From Vandiemenella viatica (Eukaryota > Arthropoda > Insecta > Orthoptera > Morabidae), in assembly GCA_031002005.1 (NCBI GenBank), contig JARYHS010009186.1, positions 257,577,199 through 257,641,198 on the forward strand: a DNA stretch of 64,000 nucleotides, given 5' to 3'. The notes beneath the pieces were generated by a model that was not told the DNA's origin, did not search any database, and saw nothing but the letters and a program-made list of their open reading frames with translations. The translations under genes were made by a program, and so were the position numbers. Of the stretch, positions 53,442 to 64,000 are shown piece after piece; positions within the stretch are counted from its first letter, which is position 1; each line of letters begins with the position of its first letter.

Positions 53442-55504
53442 CTGTAGCCTCAAGCCACCGCCTTCCTGATTGTCATATTCACTGCCTCCTCCTGCCTGAA
53501 GGAGTTCCTCTGCTCCAGGTGGCAGGCTCTGGTAACCTTGGTGAACGGCCATTTTAATGCTCCTTTGCTGTGGTTTTGCTTTGGCTGCTTCCACTTTACC
53601 AAGCAGGTGACAGAATATTTTTCTGCTCTTCTCGAGGAGAGCTTCAGGTGTCAGAGGAGTGGAACTAGTAGGATCCGAGTCTAGGAATGAGAGGTCCGAC
53701 GTTGGAAGTTGGTCATCTTGATTGCACAGCTGCAATCCCATTAGATGTACACGGGTATCACTGTAAGTATCGGCAGTATTTGAATCCCTCTTACTGCCAA
53801 TTGTTTGTATTGAGCTTTTAGCTTCTTCTGTTGTTACTTGCACAGATTCCTGATTTATAGCTGAAGTCGCATCCTGTTCAAGTTGCAACAGGGTGTCAAA
53901 AATATGATAAGATAGAGAAGTTTTGTTACCAATGGATCAGGTGTAGGTGCACTAGTAGGTTTCCCCCACGCTTTATAAGGAGTGCAAATGAAGGACCAGA
54001 TTTTTTCTTTCCTGCTGACGATTTCCCATAAGTAGGAGCAGCTGCTGCATCCTTCTGTTTTTGTACAATTTCTGCTGTAGCCTCTAGCATATTGTTCTTG
54101 ATATTTGCAAGTTCTGTGAGGATGTTTTCCACTAATTTGTCTTTTGCATTAGTTACAACACTGGGCTGTTCTGAAGGAATAATACTTCTTTCATTAAAAA
54201 TGTTTGAGGATGTATCATCACCTGTGTTACCTTCAATCATTTCCAAGATTTTCTCTAAATCTTTTATCCGGATTTTTTCTGAGTTTCGACTGCTAAGTTT
54301 TGAAGATGTAAATAAATCAGCTTTTCTTGTTGATTTTCCTGCTTTGTCCAAGATACCAGACTCTTGATTTAAAGTGTCAGGAATACTGATACTATCAAAA
54401 AGTTTACTTAAGAACTTTTGTTTGTTTTCTATAAATATTGAAGGGTCTACTACTGGCACACCTTTCACTAAAGGTGAAAATGGAATTGATGGAATAAATT
54501 TACTTTTTATTGAAGCAGATGGAATGAGGGGTGCAGAGGCAGGTGGGACAGGTCTAAGTGATTTCACATAAGCTGGAACCCAAAAGTCAGGTGGTACTAT
54601 TGTGGGCTTTACTGTTGTACCCAGTTCAAATGCAGTATTTGTAGTATCAGATGTTTTGTTGGGAGAAGCAATAATGTTCTTGAATAATTTTTCCAAGAAA
54701 TCTGCTTTCTTGCTTGAAAATGGATCTGCCTTTTCAGCTGGTGTGAGGATGGGTCCCCAAGGTGTTTGAAAATCAGGAATATTTTGTAACCCAGCGGATG
54801 GTTCAACAGATGTTGTATCTCTTAGCAATCCCTCACTTTTGTATGGTGGGAACCAAAAATTAGGAGGCACAATTGTCGGTTTAACAGTCGGACTGAAGGA
54901 ATCGAAGACATTGTCAGTAACTGGAGTTGGCCCTGTAGGTGCTGTTAATGTATCAAACAGTTTGTTTAAGAAATCTGTTTTCTTATTTGTGTAGCTTTAA
55001 TAATTTCAGCTGGTGAAAAGGCAGGATACAATGAACTTGATGTTCCAGGAACAAGCCTTCGCTGAAGTTGTGGGGACATCACCAGGGCCCGTTTTTGGTT
55101 TGCTCTTGTAACAAATGATGAAACATCAGAAGGGGAAATCTGACTAAATAAACCATTTAAAAATTCAGTTTTCTTATTAATAAAATACTGTGGGTCAATG
55201 GTTGGTGATCCTGGTAAAAGAGATTCAGAAGTCTTTTTCTCTGATGCTTTGTAAGGTACTGTTTCAGATGCTGAACCAGCTAAACCAGAAGAAAACAAGT
55301 TATTGAGCATTTTAGTCTTTTCGTTAATGAAATAGTTTGGGTCAACAACTGGTGGGAAAAATGTTGGTTTCAAAGGTAAGAAAGGCCTAATACTTAGAAA
55401 GGGATTCATCGGATTGGCTGAATTTAAAGCAAAGTTGTTTGTAAATTCTGCAGTTTCATCAGGTTTTCCTGAGCTGGCAGCACCATACACCATACTCCTT
55501 GGTC
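53442..55504 (-). CDS. Repeat-containing secreted-type or structural protein, unrecognised, with frameshifts
   Basis: One long exon region between acceptor tttcaatttcag (55505 side) and donor CAG-gtgagc (53441 side), about 680 codons over three open frames. Five units of the type D-P-x-x-F-I-x-x-K-x-x-F-L-x-x-L-F lie near 55320, 55175, 54980, 54705 and 54425 (DPNYFINEKTKMLNNLF, DPQYFINKKTEFLNGLF, DPSIFIENKQKFLSKLF). Three P-x-F-W-x-P-x-Y blocks (PPNFWFPPY, PPDFWVPAY, and a broken third near 53980) alternate with them. The frame must shift by one base near 55000, 53985 and 53905, with no in-frame stops. The composition is rich in Pro, Ser and Lys. Neither start nor end is visible, and no known domain was recognised. 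Sequencing indels or a decaying gene could explain the shifts. Confidence 0.65.
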
Positions 55505-55509
55505 CTGAA

Positions 55510-56380
55510 ATTGAAAAAGAAAAATATTGTTTTAAAAAGGTCTACATGTTGAGAAGTGAATGCTATTCAAATAGATCTTCCATTTATATTGCACAGCTAT
55601 GGTTTGACATTACAGAATTGTTGTCTTAATCATGGATTTTACAGTAAATTTGATAATTGATTTTTCTTTTTATGTATTTTTTTATTTGAGGAAAATCCAA
55701 TAATGCTGGGAAGAATGTAAAGTCATTCACCAAAACAGTACTGACATTACTTTTGAACTGAAGTTAAACCATGATATTCTTGATTTCGCAAGTTTAGCTG
55801 CTCATTAAAGCTCATGATATATATTGGAATTTTGTAAAAATTCTCAAGGATATTTATTACAAGTTACTGTATACAGATTTCTTTGAAGCAATCACTTTAC
55901 TCTGCAGATAAGGAAAGACACAGAAACATTTGTAGGGATTTCATCAAAGGATGGTGTTGTGGGAAATTGTACCCAAAGAAATGTATGTTAGAATGTAGAG
56001 AATGAAGGTGGTGAAAGAAACGCAACTACTATGTTGGAACTGGTATAAAGCCTGCATCACCATTATCAGCCACAACTAAAATCATGTGGGATGTGTATAT
56101 GTGGGAAGTAATGCTTAGAATAGCTATGGGGTCTGTCCTAAGAATTTTGCTTGTGTGCCATGGATAGGGGACATTAAACATGTCCTTTACATAAATAGAA
56201 GGTGTGCTTTTTGGGAGATTAGCTAAAACTTTAAGAGACCCCACTTCCATTTATAATGGGCCTAGAACAGTGTGTTTAGTCATGGGCTTCTGGGAGGCAA
56301 AGAGCAATGATTAGAATAAGTTAAAGGCAGTTATGAAGCTGCTGCTACAAACCGTAAGAGTATCATGAACAGAGTAACAT
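55510..56380. other. Upstream intron or flank of the repeat-protein gene
   Basis: AT-rich. No convincing upstream exon could be tied by phase (two bases of a codon are needed before 55504). Confidence 0.4.
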
Positions 56381-56389
56381 GAATTGGCA

Positions 56390-58690
56390 TGCGCAAATAA
56401 TTACTGTAGAATGTACACCAGAGATAGAGGAGGAGTTTGTAGGGGAGTATTTATGGTTAACGAGGACTACTACAGTTCACTGGTGTTCAAAGTTATGACT
56501 AAAGAGTTACCAAAGGTAGAGTTTTGTATCAAAATTAAATCCCAAGTAAATGTCTTGTCTCATTACCATAGAATGAACAACATCGGGACAACATTGTGAA
56601 ACTTTGATTCTCTATGTGAGATATGGATGGGATGGATTGTATTGGCTTAAAAGGGTCTCCGAGATCCTTCAGCATCACACCTCTTGGGATTCATGTGCAA
56701 AAATGAAACATTAAAAAGAGGGAGAAATTATGTTGTATAAGTAATTACAAAAGGATTATTAAAGTATATAAGAATGGGGTAAAATGAAAAGAGTATAAAT
56801 GGTGAAAGGAATCAGCTATAAAGGTTTTAGGTTCCATGAGGAACTTCTTATTGAAATAATTTGTGTTGGCCACATTTAGCAGCTGGTAGACATGTCTTGC
56901 ATACCTTGGAGAGGGTAATGAAGGAATGTACCAGGACACTGAGTTACAAGAGGGAACTTTATTGAATTGTTAGTCAAAACTGCGAGGGAGGCACAGCTAT
57001 GTCGGGGTCAGGTTTGTGCCTTTTTTATGTTACAGGTTGCTGGTGAAGAGATACTGATTCACAATGTTGAAAATTGTAAATACAAACAAATTGTTGAAAT
57101 TAGTGAAACAATTAAAGGTAGAAGGGGTTGCAAGAGGGATGGTAAAGAATACTAATGTTGAAAATATTATCTATCCAGTTATAAGAATGTTATTAATAAA
57201 CTATTGAAGTAAAATGAACAAAGTAATAGTCTTTAATAACTTAATAGAGATGTGCAAACCACATATAGCTAAAGGGGTAGTCTTGGTTATAGGAATGAGT
57301 GCTAAAAATGAGTGAACCACAGATGATCAACTATCACAGATTTATAGTATTTGGAGATCATAGTAATCAATTTCAGCATTTAGATTTCTTGGGTGACACA
57401 AAAGAAAAGGTTAAGGTCTTGGCTGCTTACTACACAGGACGAATCAATGCTGAAGATGAGGGTTATGGGGAAACTAAATTCATATGAAGAAGTGAGTGTA
57501 GATTGGTTATTGATAGTTGGGACTGTACAGGTTGTGGAATGGGAGGAAATAAATAATGCAAGGGAACAGATATGTCCAAATACCTTAGTGAGGGAAAGTG
57601 GCTTAACACAAGTAGCAGAGCAGAGCACAAATATACTAAATATGTTTGATATCTTCTCAGGTTACAGAAGGAATAAGTTTTCATGAAGTAGTTGTGATAT
57701 TCAAGAGTTCAGTAAAGTAGTGGCCAAAATTGTAGGTATAATTATAAAACACCACATACTTCAGAACTGGAGAGAGGTTCCAAAGAATATATATAGAATG
57801 GTTTCAACTGTACAGTGGAGAGAAAATCACGGTAGGGATGTCTCCACATAAATAGAAATGAGCAGACTGAAACATGGGAACTGTATCCTGAGGATATTAT
57901 AAGTGAGTTGAGAAAACAAAATAAGACACTGTGGCTTACATTACAACAGATGTATCAAAGATAAGGGGATTTGCCATTGTAATATATTGAGAAATATTTA
58001 AATTTAGTCTACACACTTGATGGTTACCAGAGAGAGGGAAAAGTGCTATAGTAAAACTATTCTGTGATGGAGAAGAGACAAATAGAGTTGAAAATTACAG
58101 GATTGTTCATTGTCAGTCAATGGAGAGATTGATTTGCAACCACATCACAAATGGCTCTGAGAAAAGAAACTTGTTTGCAGAATTGCATCATGTGAATTTC
58201 AGTAAGTGAATTATATGCAATATATTTCAGATGAAATGGATATATGAACCCAAGCTGATAATGTCTCTGAGAGTGAGCCGTAACATTGTGGTAAATAAGA
58301 AAAAGTCCATATAAGTGGATGAAGAAGTGACTTGCTGAGGAGAAGAATTGTTAGAAGGCAGAAAGCAAAAATCTGGGGTAGGAAATGCAGTTTAAAAACT
58401 GGTGGAAGTGAAAACAGGAGTGACACAGGATAATGTATTAGTACCACTGCTGTTCATTTTTCTGATCAGTGGCAGTGTTGGTGGCTTACAAGTAGAAGTT
58501 AGAATCAATAAATAAAATTTCTCGCACTTCCAGCAGTGCATAAGTGTTACATTCTTTCTTACAGAAGTTAGAATGTTTGTTGTCCAGTAGAAGTAAAACT
58601 GTAGAGGACTATGAACAGCTATGGGGAGATCTGGGCAGAATATCTAGCTGGATAGTTTAACATGGCATGAAGGTAAATGCCCAAAGAGGT
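56390..58690 (+). pseudogene. LINE family A, old copy with endonuclease and reverse transcriptase remnants
   Basis: Pieces in order: MYTRDRGGVCRGVFMVNEDY (56411 on, endonuclease R-D-R-x-x-x-G-G-V), LVRESGLTQVAEQST and LNMFDIFSGY (57580-57665, endonuclease end), then reverse transcriptase start [23 protein letters not shown] text (58085-58150), LGTT-like VLVPLLFIFLISG (58435-58475) and HGMKVNAQRG (58660). Riddled with stops. It is cut at about 58695 by the Penelope copy. Confidence 0.6.
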
Positions 58691-58699
58691 CAGTACAAT

Positions 58700-59281
58700 C
58701 AATGGTCTCAATCTTTAGGCTCCTGGAGTCTACAAAATTCCTTGTGAATGCGGTTCTTCTAATAGAGAACGATCGATGAAAGATGCAAAAAACACATCAC
58801 ATATTTTAAACTCAGAAAAAAAGAAAAATCTGCTATAGCTGAACATGCCATTGACTATGGGAACGAGCCGTGCTTCGACGAAATGACGTGCCTTTGTTAT
58901 GCAAATAAATTCTGAGACAGTGTTGTGAAAGAGACGATTGAGATTCGGCTTGATAATAATGTTATTAATCATGATCAGGGACTTAGTTTAAGCCAAACAT
59001 GGAAGCCAGTAATTGGATTGTTGCAAGTCACATGGGATCAAGCCTTATTAGAGCATAGAAGTGACCTGATCATGACATCTCCAAGTGAGCAGAGCCCACC
59101 TGAACTGCCCCTCCACATGCTTTTCCCTCTGCTCCTGGCTGGTAGCCCTATCTAATAGACTACTGTGCAGCAGACTTAGTGATGTTAAATGGGGCTTGAC
59201 AACGGAAGCAGTGCAAGCTTCTAAAACTTCGTCAGACGATTCAATTTTGACACGGCTTGAAACCCGAGAAGTTTTTATACG
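58700..59281 (+). mobile_element. Penelope-like element family A, 3' fragment
   Basis: Collinear with 18040-18630: [16 protein letters not shown] start of the GIY-YIG domain, AEHAIDYGNEPCFDE, IEIRLDNNVINHDQGLSLSQ, TWKPVIGLLQVTWDQALLEH, the same 3' UTR and the end acccgagaagtttttatac. It is 5'-truncated and has a shift and an Opal/Ochre stop near the Y-I-G site. Confidence 0.87.
59193..59236 (+). ncRNA. Decayed copy of the U3-A8 hammerhead-like fold
   Basis: TTGACAA at 59196-59202 and stem II GGAAGC (59204-59209) with GCTTCT (59217-59222) are kept, but GAAA has become AAAA and the CGTC after it is CTTC. It is probably inactive. It shows that TTGACAA was present in the family, not only in one copy. 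Confidence 0.55.
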
Positions 59282-59589
59282 AGGATATTTAGACATCATG
59301 ACTAAGTTTTTAAATTAGTTGCCAACCTTAACCTCCACAATAACTTAATTTTCAGGTTCTATTGTGATAGAATTGTATTTAAGTTTATTGTGTGATTAGT
59401 TATTTCAGTTTATCAGCAAAATTACTTTAAAATTATTTGAAATGTGTAACAGTTTATTTCACTATATGCTTTTCGTATTTTCTGTAGAATGTTTTTGACT
59501 ATGGGACTGCAGACGTAACTTTAGGATAACTGCAGTTTTCAAGTATTTTAAACCTCCTGCAGCTGCCAGTTGTAAAGTTTTATTATTTT

Positions 59590-59832
59590 ACCGAGTGTGG
59601 TTGGTGAGCGGTAACGCTCTGGCCTTAGATTCAGGAGGAAGTGGGTTCAAATCCCCATCCAGATTTGGGTTTTCCATGGTTTCCCCAAATCATTCCAGGC
59701 AAATGCCAGAATAATTCCTTCAAGTGGTTGTAATTGAATTTCTTCCTGTTACTTGCCCTAGTTCCTCTCTAATGCCTTGACATTGGCTAGGTGTAAAGCC
59801 AGAAATAAAAAAATAAAAATAAAAAAAAAATA
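59590..59832 (+). repeat. tRNA-derived SINE
   Basis: Head gagtgtggttggtgagcgg (A box), B box gggttcaaatcccc (59642-59655), body gggttttccatggtttcccc, tail taaagccag, then an A-rich aaataaaaa tract. Same family as 61252-61499. Confidence 0.82.
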
Positions 59833-59839
59833 AAAATAT

Positions 59840-61180
59840 TACTGCCATTGAAAGTGTTGCTATTTGTTGCCATCTATTGGAAGTTTTTTGGAACTTTGTT
59901 TACCAAGGTCTATGAAAGGCAGCCTTTTTTAATTTAATGAAAGTTTTCATAGTGCTCTGTTGTGTTGAAAAATTTCCTATCACAAAGAAAAGCTATAAAT
60001 AGATGTGGAAAAACAAGTAGTTACAACAAGAAATACATCTCTTATCAGCCATTTTAGACAATATAATATCTATAAATTTTGGTGATGTGTTATAATATCA
60101 AGACTTCTGCAGGGAAACTATGGAACTGTTCCAAAGCAACTGAACTGATAGTGCAGCGATAACTTATGAGGCACTTTACGTTTTCTGAAACGGATGTTTC
60201 ATAAACAAAGCAAAAAGTACATTTTTCAGTACCAAACAAAGTTAACTCAGGCAAGTTTAATGGCATTGTTACCTTACATTGCCTCCCCATTTTTGATTTG
60301 ATGAAACTAGAAGCTCAAGCAAGAACTAACTTGGAAAACAGCTTGTATTTGATATGAACTGAATAGTTATTAAATCTGATAGGTCTGTAAGGTTGCACTA
60401 TATGGCTAATTCTTCTAACAGTAGTAGGAAAAAAATGCATCAAAAAACACTTACTGAAAAGAATTGAGTAAACTTGAGAATATAAAACACACATATTGAA
60501 GGTCAAGCTAAATACACACTGTCAAATATTCACTGTTAAATCCTGCATAGAGCACATCACCCAAAAGGCAGCTGAAGTTACACAAGATTGTTGAACAGTT
60601 AGTTGGAAAAGCAGGTCAAAATATTTCTGCCAAGGATTTGCCATTCAGGTGCAGAAAGAAACTAAATCCGCAGTAGCTAAAAATATGCATAATATGAGAT
60701 AAAATAAAATGTTTATAATCTAACTTTGCTGCTAACTATTTTTCCAATTGATTTTATCCATAAAAATGACTTGTCCCAAAGTTACTACATTTCATAGTGC
60801 AAATTTGGTACCCAAATGGAGGTAAAGTTTCTATGTGAAAAATAGTCATAATATGGCTTATATGTCAGATCCGGATTAGTCTACTGGAGGAATGTCGTAT
60901 TGTCATCTGTTTGTGAAACGTGTAACGACATTCTGAGTGTGATAAGTGAGGTGGCAAGTGGGGACCATCTCAGTCTTCACTTTCATGATTGCAGGAAACC
61001 ACAATCCCAGTCCCACCATACCTCACTGATCGAATGTAGTGGCACCTTAATGCGTATATGCATATGTCAGATAATTTTTTTAAAATTATTTAGCATTAGA
61101 ATTACAGTAGAACACAGACAGTGACTGATAAGTTGGGAGTCACTGGAAAGCATGAGACAAGGTGAGATACTATTGGGAGT
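59840..61180. other. No gene recognised
   Basis: AT-rich. The 66- and 63-codon minus-strand frames (60090-60290, 60315-60506) have no motif. Confidence 0.4.
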
Positions 61181-61251
61181 ATAAGGCACACGTTGGTGAT
61201 GTAGTTCATGGATACTGGGAGAAGAATTAGGAGTAGTATATGGAAGGGGAG

Positions 61252-61499
61252 GAATGGACCGAGCGTCGTGGTTGAGTGATTAATACTCTGGCCTCGCGTT
61301 AGGGCGGACACAGGTTCGAATCCCTGTCCGGGCATCCAGATTTGGATTTTACATGGTTTCCCCAAATCACTCCAGGTGAATGCCGGGATGCTTCCTTCAA
61401 AAAGGCCATGACCGAATTCCTTCAGTTCCTTGTCCCCACTCCCACCCCACCTCTAATGACCTCGACGTTGACGAGGTGTAAAGCCATGAGTAAAAAAAG
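61252..61499 (+). repeat. tRNA-derived SINE, well preserved
   Basis: A box near 61265-61285 (gtcgtggttgagtgattaat), B box ggttcgaatccctg (61312-61325), body tggtttccccaaatcactcc, ccttcaaaaaggccatgacc, end gacgaggtgtaaagccatga, then an A-run. Best reference copy of this SINE in the window. Confidence 0.85.
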
Positions 61500-61505
61500 T
61501 GGAAT

Positions 61506-61654
61506 CAGGGCTGCATTTAGACATAGGCTGTATCCTATTTTGAATATTTCAAAATTTGAGCATCCATAGCAGGCGGCAGCCAGGGCCACTGCCGACAGGT
61601 GGGTCCGTGCCACATGTATAGCCTAGGGGCCCACAGAGCCTAAATGTGGCCCTG
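61506..61654. mobile_element. Small hAT-type MITE
   Basis: 149 bp, ends CAGGGCTGCATTTAG and ctaaatgtggccctg, flanked by AGTGGAAT/GATGGAAT (6 of 8 matching). It lies directly after the SINE. Confidence 0.75.
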
Positions 61655-61844
61655 GATGGAATGGCCATTACAATAAACTAATGTAGGGGATAATGGTGTC
61701 ATAGATTGGAATATATCATCATGGAATATTCTGAATAAGTTATCTGAATACTGAAATAGTTTAATATCAATAATGTAAAAGTAGGCACATAGGGAACTTA
61801 TCATTGGAGCTTATCTTCTATCATGATTGATAAGCATTTTTTCT

Positions 61845-62680
61845 TCATATATTTGGTAATCAGTTTCCAATGAAACCCTTTATTATTTCTCTCCCATTTT
61901 AAGCAAAAGAGTTGATAACCCGCATATAAAAAAAATCACAATAAGTGAATGATCCATCAATCATCAATGATTACATTAGGATGGCATTAACACATGTAAA
62001 AGATACAGCCACACACACAAGATACAAAAATATTTAGATTTAAAGCCTTTGTAAGTTGAACAACATGGTGTGCACAATGTGGTAGTTCCAGACAAACTTG
62101 TATGTTTTTAAATCACATAGGCACAGCATGTACACATTCAAAAAAATTTGAGTGTTCTGGTGTGTCTTTATCATTCTTATGTGTTGATTGCATCCTGTTG
62201 TCTTATTTGGTAAATGTTGGATCCTTCCTCTGTCCTTATTTTCACTTTAAGTAAAGAACTGGTTTGATACAAATTCTATTTTATCAGTAACTTTGTTGTC
62301 ACTGCCATTAAGAGTTAGTATGGAATGTAAGTTGCAAGAAATTCATTCCTTTGTGTGTAACTGATAATGTGAGTTTCTTGTGGATGTGATATTAATTTCC
62401 AGAACTATGAGTTGTTTGTCTTAATTGAGTGTGAAATAACCTGGATTGACTATTACAATAGGTATGAGAAAGTACATGTACGGTATCTCATTGTCCGCTT
62501 AGCTGTAGTTAAACATATGTTTCTACTGTGGATTATAAGTTTATACCATGCAAGACATTCAAAGCACTGTGTAGTGACTGATTAAAATATTTCAGAAACA
62601 GAATGGATATTGAAAAAGGTGGATATCAAAATATCAGAATATCAAAGTAATGTCTAATGGAACCAAAGCTACATTAACCA
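61845..62680. other. No gene recognised
   Basis: AT-rich DNA with no ORF or repeat that I can assign, up to the TA before the transposon at 62685. Confidence 0.4.
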
Positions 62681-62684
62681 AATA

Positions 62685-64000
62685 CAGGGCGTTCGCCGGG
62701 AAACGCAACCCACTGTTAGCGCTACAAGGAAGAAACTGCTCCCGGCGAGCGAGCGATCAGCTTCCGGCATTGTTCGACCGTCGGCCGCGGACTATTTCAC
62801 AATAATTACGCTTCATAAACTTGTATGTGCTAAGCATTTAAATGTGTCGTAATTCATTAGCTTACCTTATAAAAGATGCTGGAAGTGTTGACCCTCTTGT
62901 GTAATGCACATTTCACATCTTCTGAACATATTTCGAGACACACGCTGGATTTCACCTTTGTCAATGGACATTATTACTTGATAGATTTTTTCCTCAAGTT
63001 CTTCCAATGTGTGAGGATTTCCTTCGTACACCTTACCCTTAAGTTTACCCCAAAGGTAGAAGTCACAAGGGTTTAAATCCGGTGATCTGGCGGGCCACAA
63101 CCCACGGCTGATTACACGATCATAAAACACTTCGTCAAGTGCAGCAAGCGAATTTCTAGCGGTGTGAGCTGTCGCCCCATCCTGTTGAAAATAGCCGTAC
63201 AATTTTTCTTCTTCAGTAAGTTTCTCGAAAAACGGTTTCACAATATTTTCGATATATCTTGCGGAAGTAAGAGTTTCACGGAAGAAAATTGGACCTATGA
63301 TTCTCGAAGCACTAATCGCACACCAAACACCCACTTTTAAGTCATGCAATGGCAGTTGGAGTAGAGTATTTGGTTTTTCTGAACTCCAGTGTCGACTGTT
63401 TTGAGCGTTAACATAACCACTCAGATGAAACCAGGCCTCATCAGAGAAAAACGTCAGTTGCGGATCAACAGTGCCATCGTGGACACCCTGCAGGTACCAG
63501 TTGCAAAATCTAATCCTAGGCCCCTGGTCTATTTCTGTAATTTTATGCAGCACAATTGTTTTGTACGGCTTTAAGTGAACTAGCTTTGTTACTTTCCAAG
63601 CTGACGTCTTAGATACGCCTGCCTGCTGCCCTAACTGACTTAATGATTTTTTGGGTGACTGTTCTAGTCGAAAAGCGATATCGTCAATTTTCTCCTCTGT
63701 GAGAATACGGTTGACCGACAGTCTCTTTTTGTTAAAAAATGAACCCGTTTCTCTTACTTTTTTAACCAGACGCAGAATTGTTGATTTAGCTGGCAGTAAA
63801 GCGCCAGGATATTCGCGACGAAATTTACTGCGACACTTTTTAAACGACTTCTTCTTCACATATGTATCGTAGAGAAATATTCTTTGTTGCAAACTGTAAC
63901 GTACCATAATTTTACTCACACTCAAACACGGTACAGATTAGTAAGAGTATGAAGCCCTAAACCAGCCAAACCGCAAAGAAACGTTTATTCACAACACTGA
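62685..64000 (-). mobile_element. IS630/Tc1-mariner-type transposon, left end to window edge
   Basis: Starts after TA (62683-62684) with CAGGGCGTTCGCCGGGAAAC, the likely terminal inverted repeat. The transposase gene points left. The other end is beyond position 64000, so the inverted repeat cannot be confirmed. Confidence 0.75.
62867..63925 (-). CDS. IS630/Tc1-mariner superfamily transposase, intact (352 aa)
   Basis: Cut-and-paste DDE/D transposase. Residues 8-120 form a helix-turn-helix DNA-binding region (RYSLQQRIFLYDTYVKKKS, then SPKKSLSQLGQQAGVSKTSA). The catalytic domain has FFSDEAWF (Asp162), YFQQDGATAHTA (Asp249) and LWPARSPDLNPCDFYLWG (Asp288). There are 38 residues between the second and third Asp, unlike the 34 of classical mariner or Tc1. 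All three acidic residues and the frame are intact, in contrast to every other transposase in this window. The start could be Met1 or Met7 (MVRYSLQQ). The protein ends HFQHLL. The sequence is of a type common in insect genomes; the exact clade needs a tree. Confidence 0.92.
   Translation of the reverse strand: MSVSKIMVRYSLQQRIFLYDTYVKKKSFKKCRSKFRREYPGALLPAKSTILRLVKKVRETGSFFNKKRLSVNRILTEEKIDDIAFRLEQSPKKSLSQLGQQAGVSKTSAWKVTKLVHLKPYKTIVLHKITEIDQGPRIRFCNWYLQGVHDGTVDPQLTFFSDEAWFHLSGYVNAQNSRHWSSEKPNTLLQLPLHDLKVGVWCAISASRIIGPIFFRETLTSARYIENIVKPFFEKLTEEEKLYGYFQQDGATAHTARNSLAALDEVFYDRVISRGLWPARSPDLNPCDFYLWGKLKGKVYEGNPHTLEELEEKIYQVIMSIDKGEIQRVSRNMFRRCEMCITQEGQHFQHLL

Larger units (their letters stand above)
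61190..61840 (+). mobile_element. LINE family A copy, split by a SINE and a MITE
   Basis: Left piece to 61251 (agaagaattaggagtagtat, atggaaggggaggaa, matching the G-M-K-S-S-x-W-K-G region). Right piece from 61663 (GVIDWNISSWNILNKLSEY, matching V-R-D-W-N-x-L). Decayed tail at 61785-61835. Confidence 0.65.

Noticed and set aside
61265..61325. tRNA gene
   Set aside because: A and B boxes are present but there is no cloverleaf acceptor stem and the sequence continues into a SINE body; it is a SINE head. The same holds at 45743, 48600 and 59590.

Overview
This window looks like a piece of a large, repeat-rich insect nuclear genome. The evidence is AT-rich DNA, GT-AG introns of 1 to 14 kb, a thioester-protein/CD109-like gene, and layered Penelope, piggyBac, hAT, Tc1/mariner, LINE and tRNA-derived SINE copies. 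There is no prokaryotic signal. A hemimetabolous (polyneopteran-like) host is my guess from the repeat style only. A run of 1000 N at 51856-52855 is an assembly gap.

Two host genes can be supported, both on the minus strand. The first is the 5' part of an alpha-2-macroglobulin/TEP (CD109-like) gene. Six coding exons run from a signal-peptide exon at 29610 down to 1303, all with matching intron phases, and the gene continues off the left edge. Its introns carry most of the transposons in the left half. The second is a proline-rich protein of unrecognised family at 53442-55504. It is built from repeats of a K-x-x-F-L-x-x-L-F type motif and is interrupted by apparent single-base frameshifts. A third, smaller coding piece (31439-32180) is split by a hAT MITE with a perfect 8-bp target duplication.

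Layout: 0.65-1.2 kb LINE tails; 1.3-2.1 kb TEP exons 6 and 5; 7.2-8.2 kb decayed mariner-like transposase; 8.3-8.8 kb short Penelope-type element with a hammerhead ribozyme; 9.9-12.1 kb Tc1 and LINE relics around TEP exons 4 and 3. At 15.24-23.75 kb lies a piggyBac element bounded by TTAA, holding a Penelope element (16285-18630) and a young LTR element with gag but no pol (19380-23620). This stack itself sits in a LINE. At 24.1-26.3 kb a mariner is nested in a Penelope relic, followed by TEP exon 2, a LINE at 26.9-28.2 kb and the TEP first exon at 29.6 kb.

In the right half, 30.6-32.6 kb holds hAT MITEs, the split gene and a second ribozyme element. Next come LINEs (33-38 kb) and a degraded protein-primed type-B DNA polymerase of Polinton/Maverick type (36.8-42.8 kb) split by another LINE. 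A pile of SINEs, hAT MITEs and LINE pieces follows (45.7-51.9 kb), then the gap, the repeat-protein gene, a LINE and a second Penelope copy (56.4-59.3 kb), SINEs, and an intact IS630/Tc1-mariner-type transposase ORF at the right edge.

The most notable signals are two well-formed hammerhead ribozymes, a related ribozyme fold in which the core C3-G8 pair is replaced by U3-A8 in two Penelope copies, the gag-only LTR element, a LINE family with a conserved 3'-terminal hairpin, and the unrecognised repeat-protein gene.
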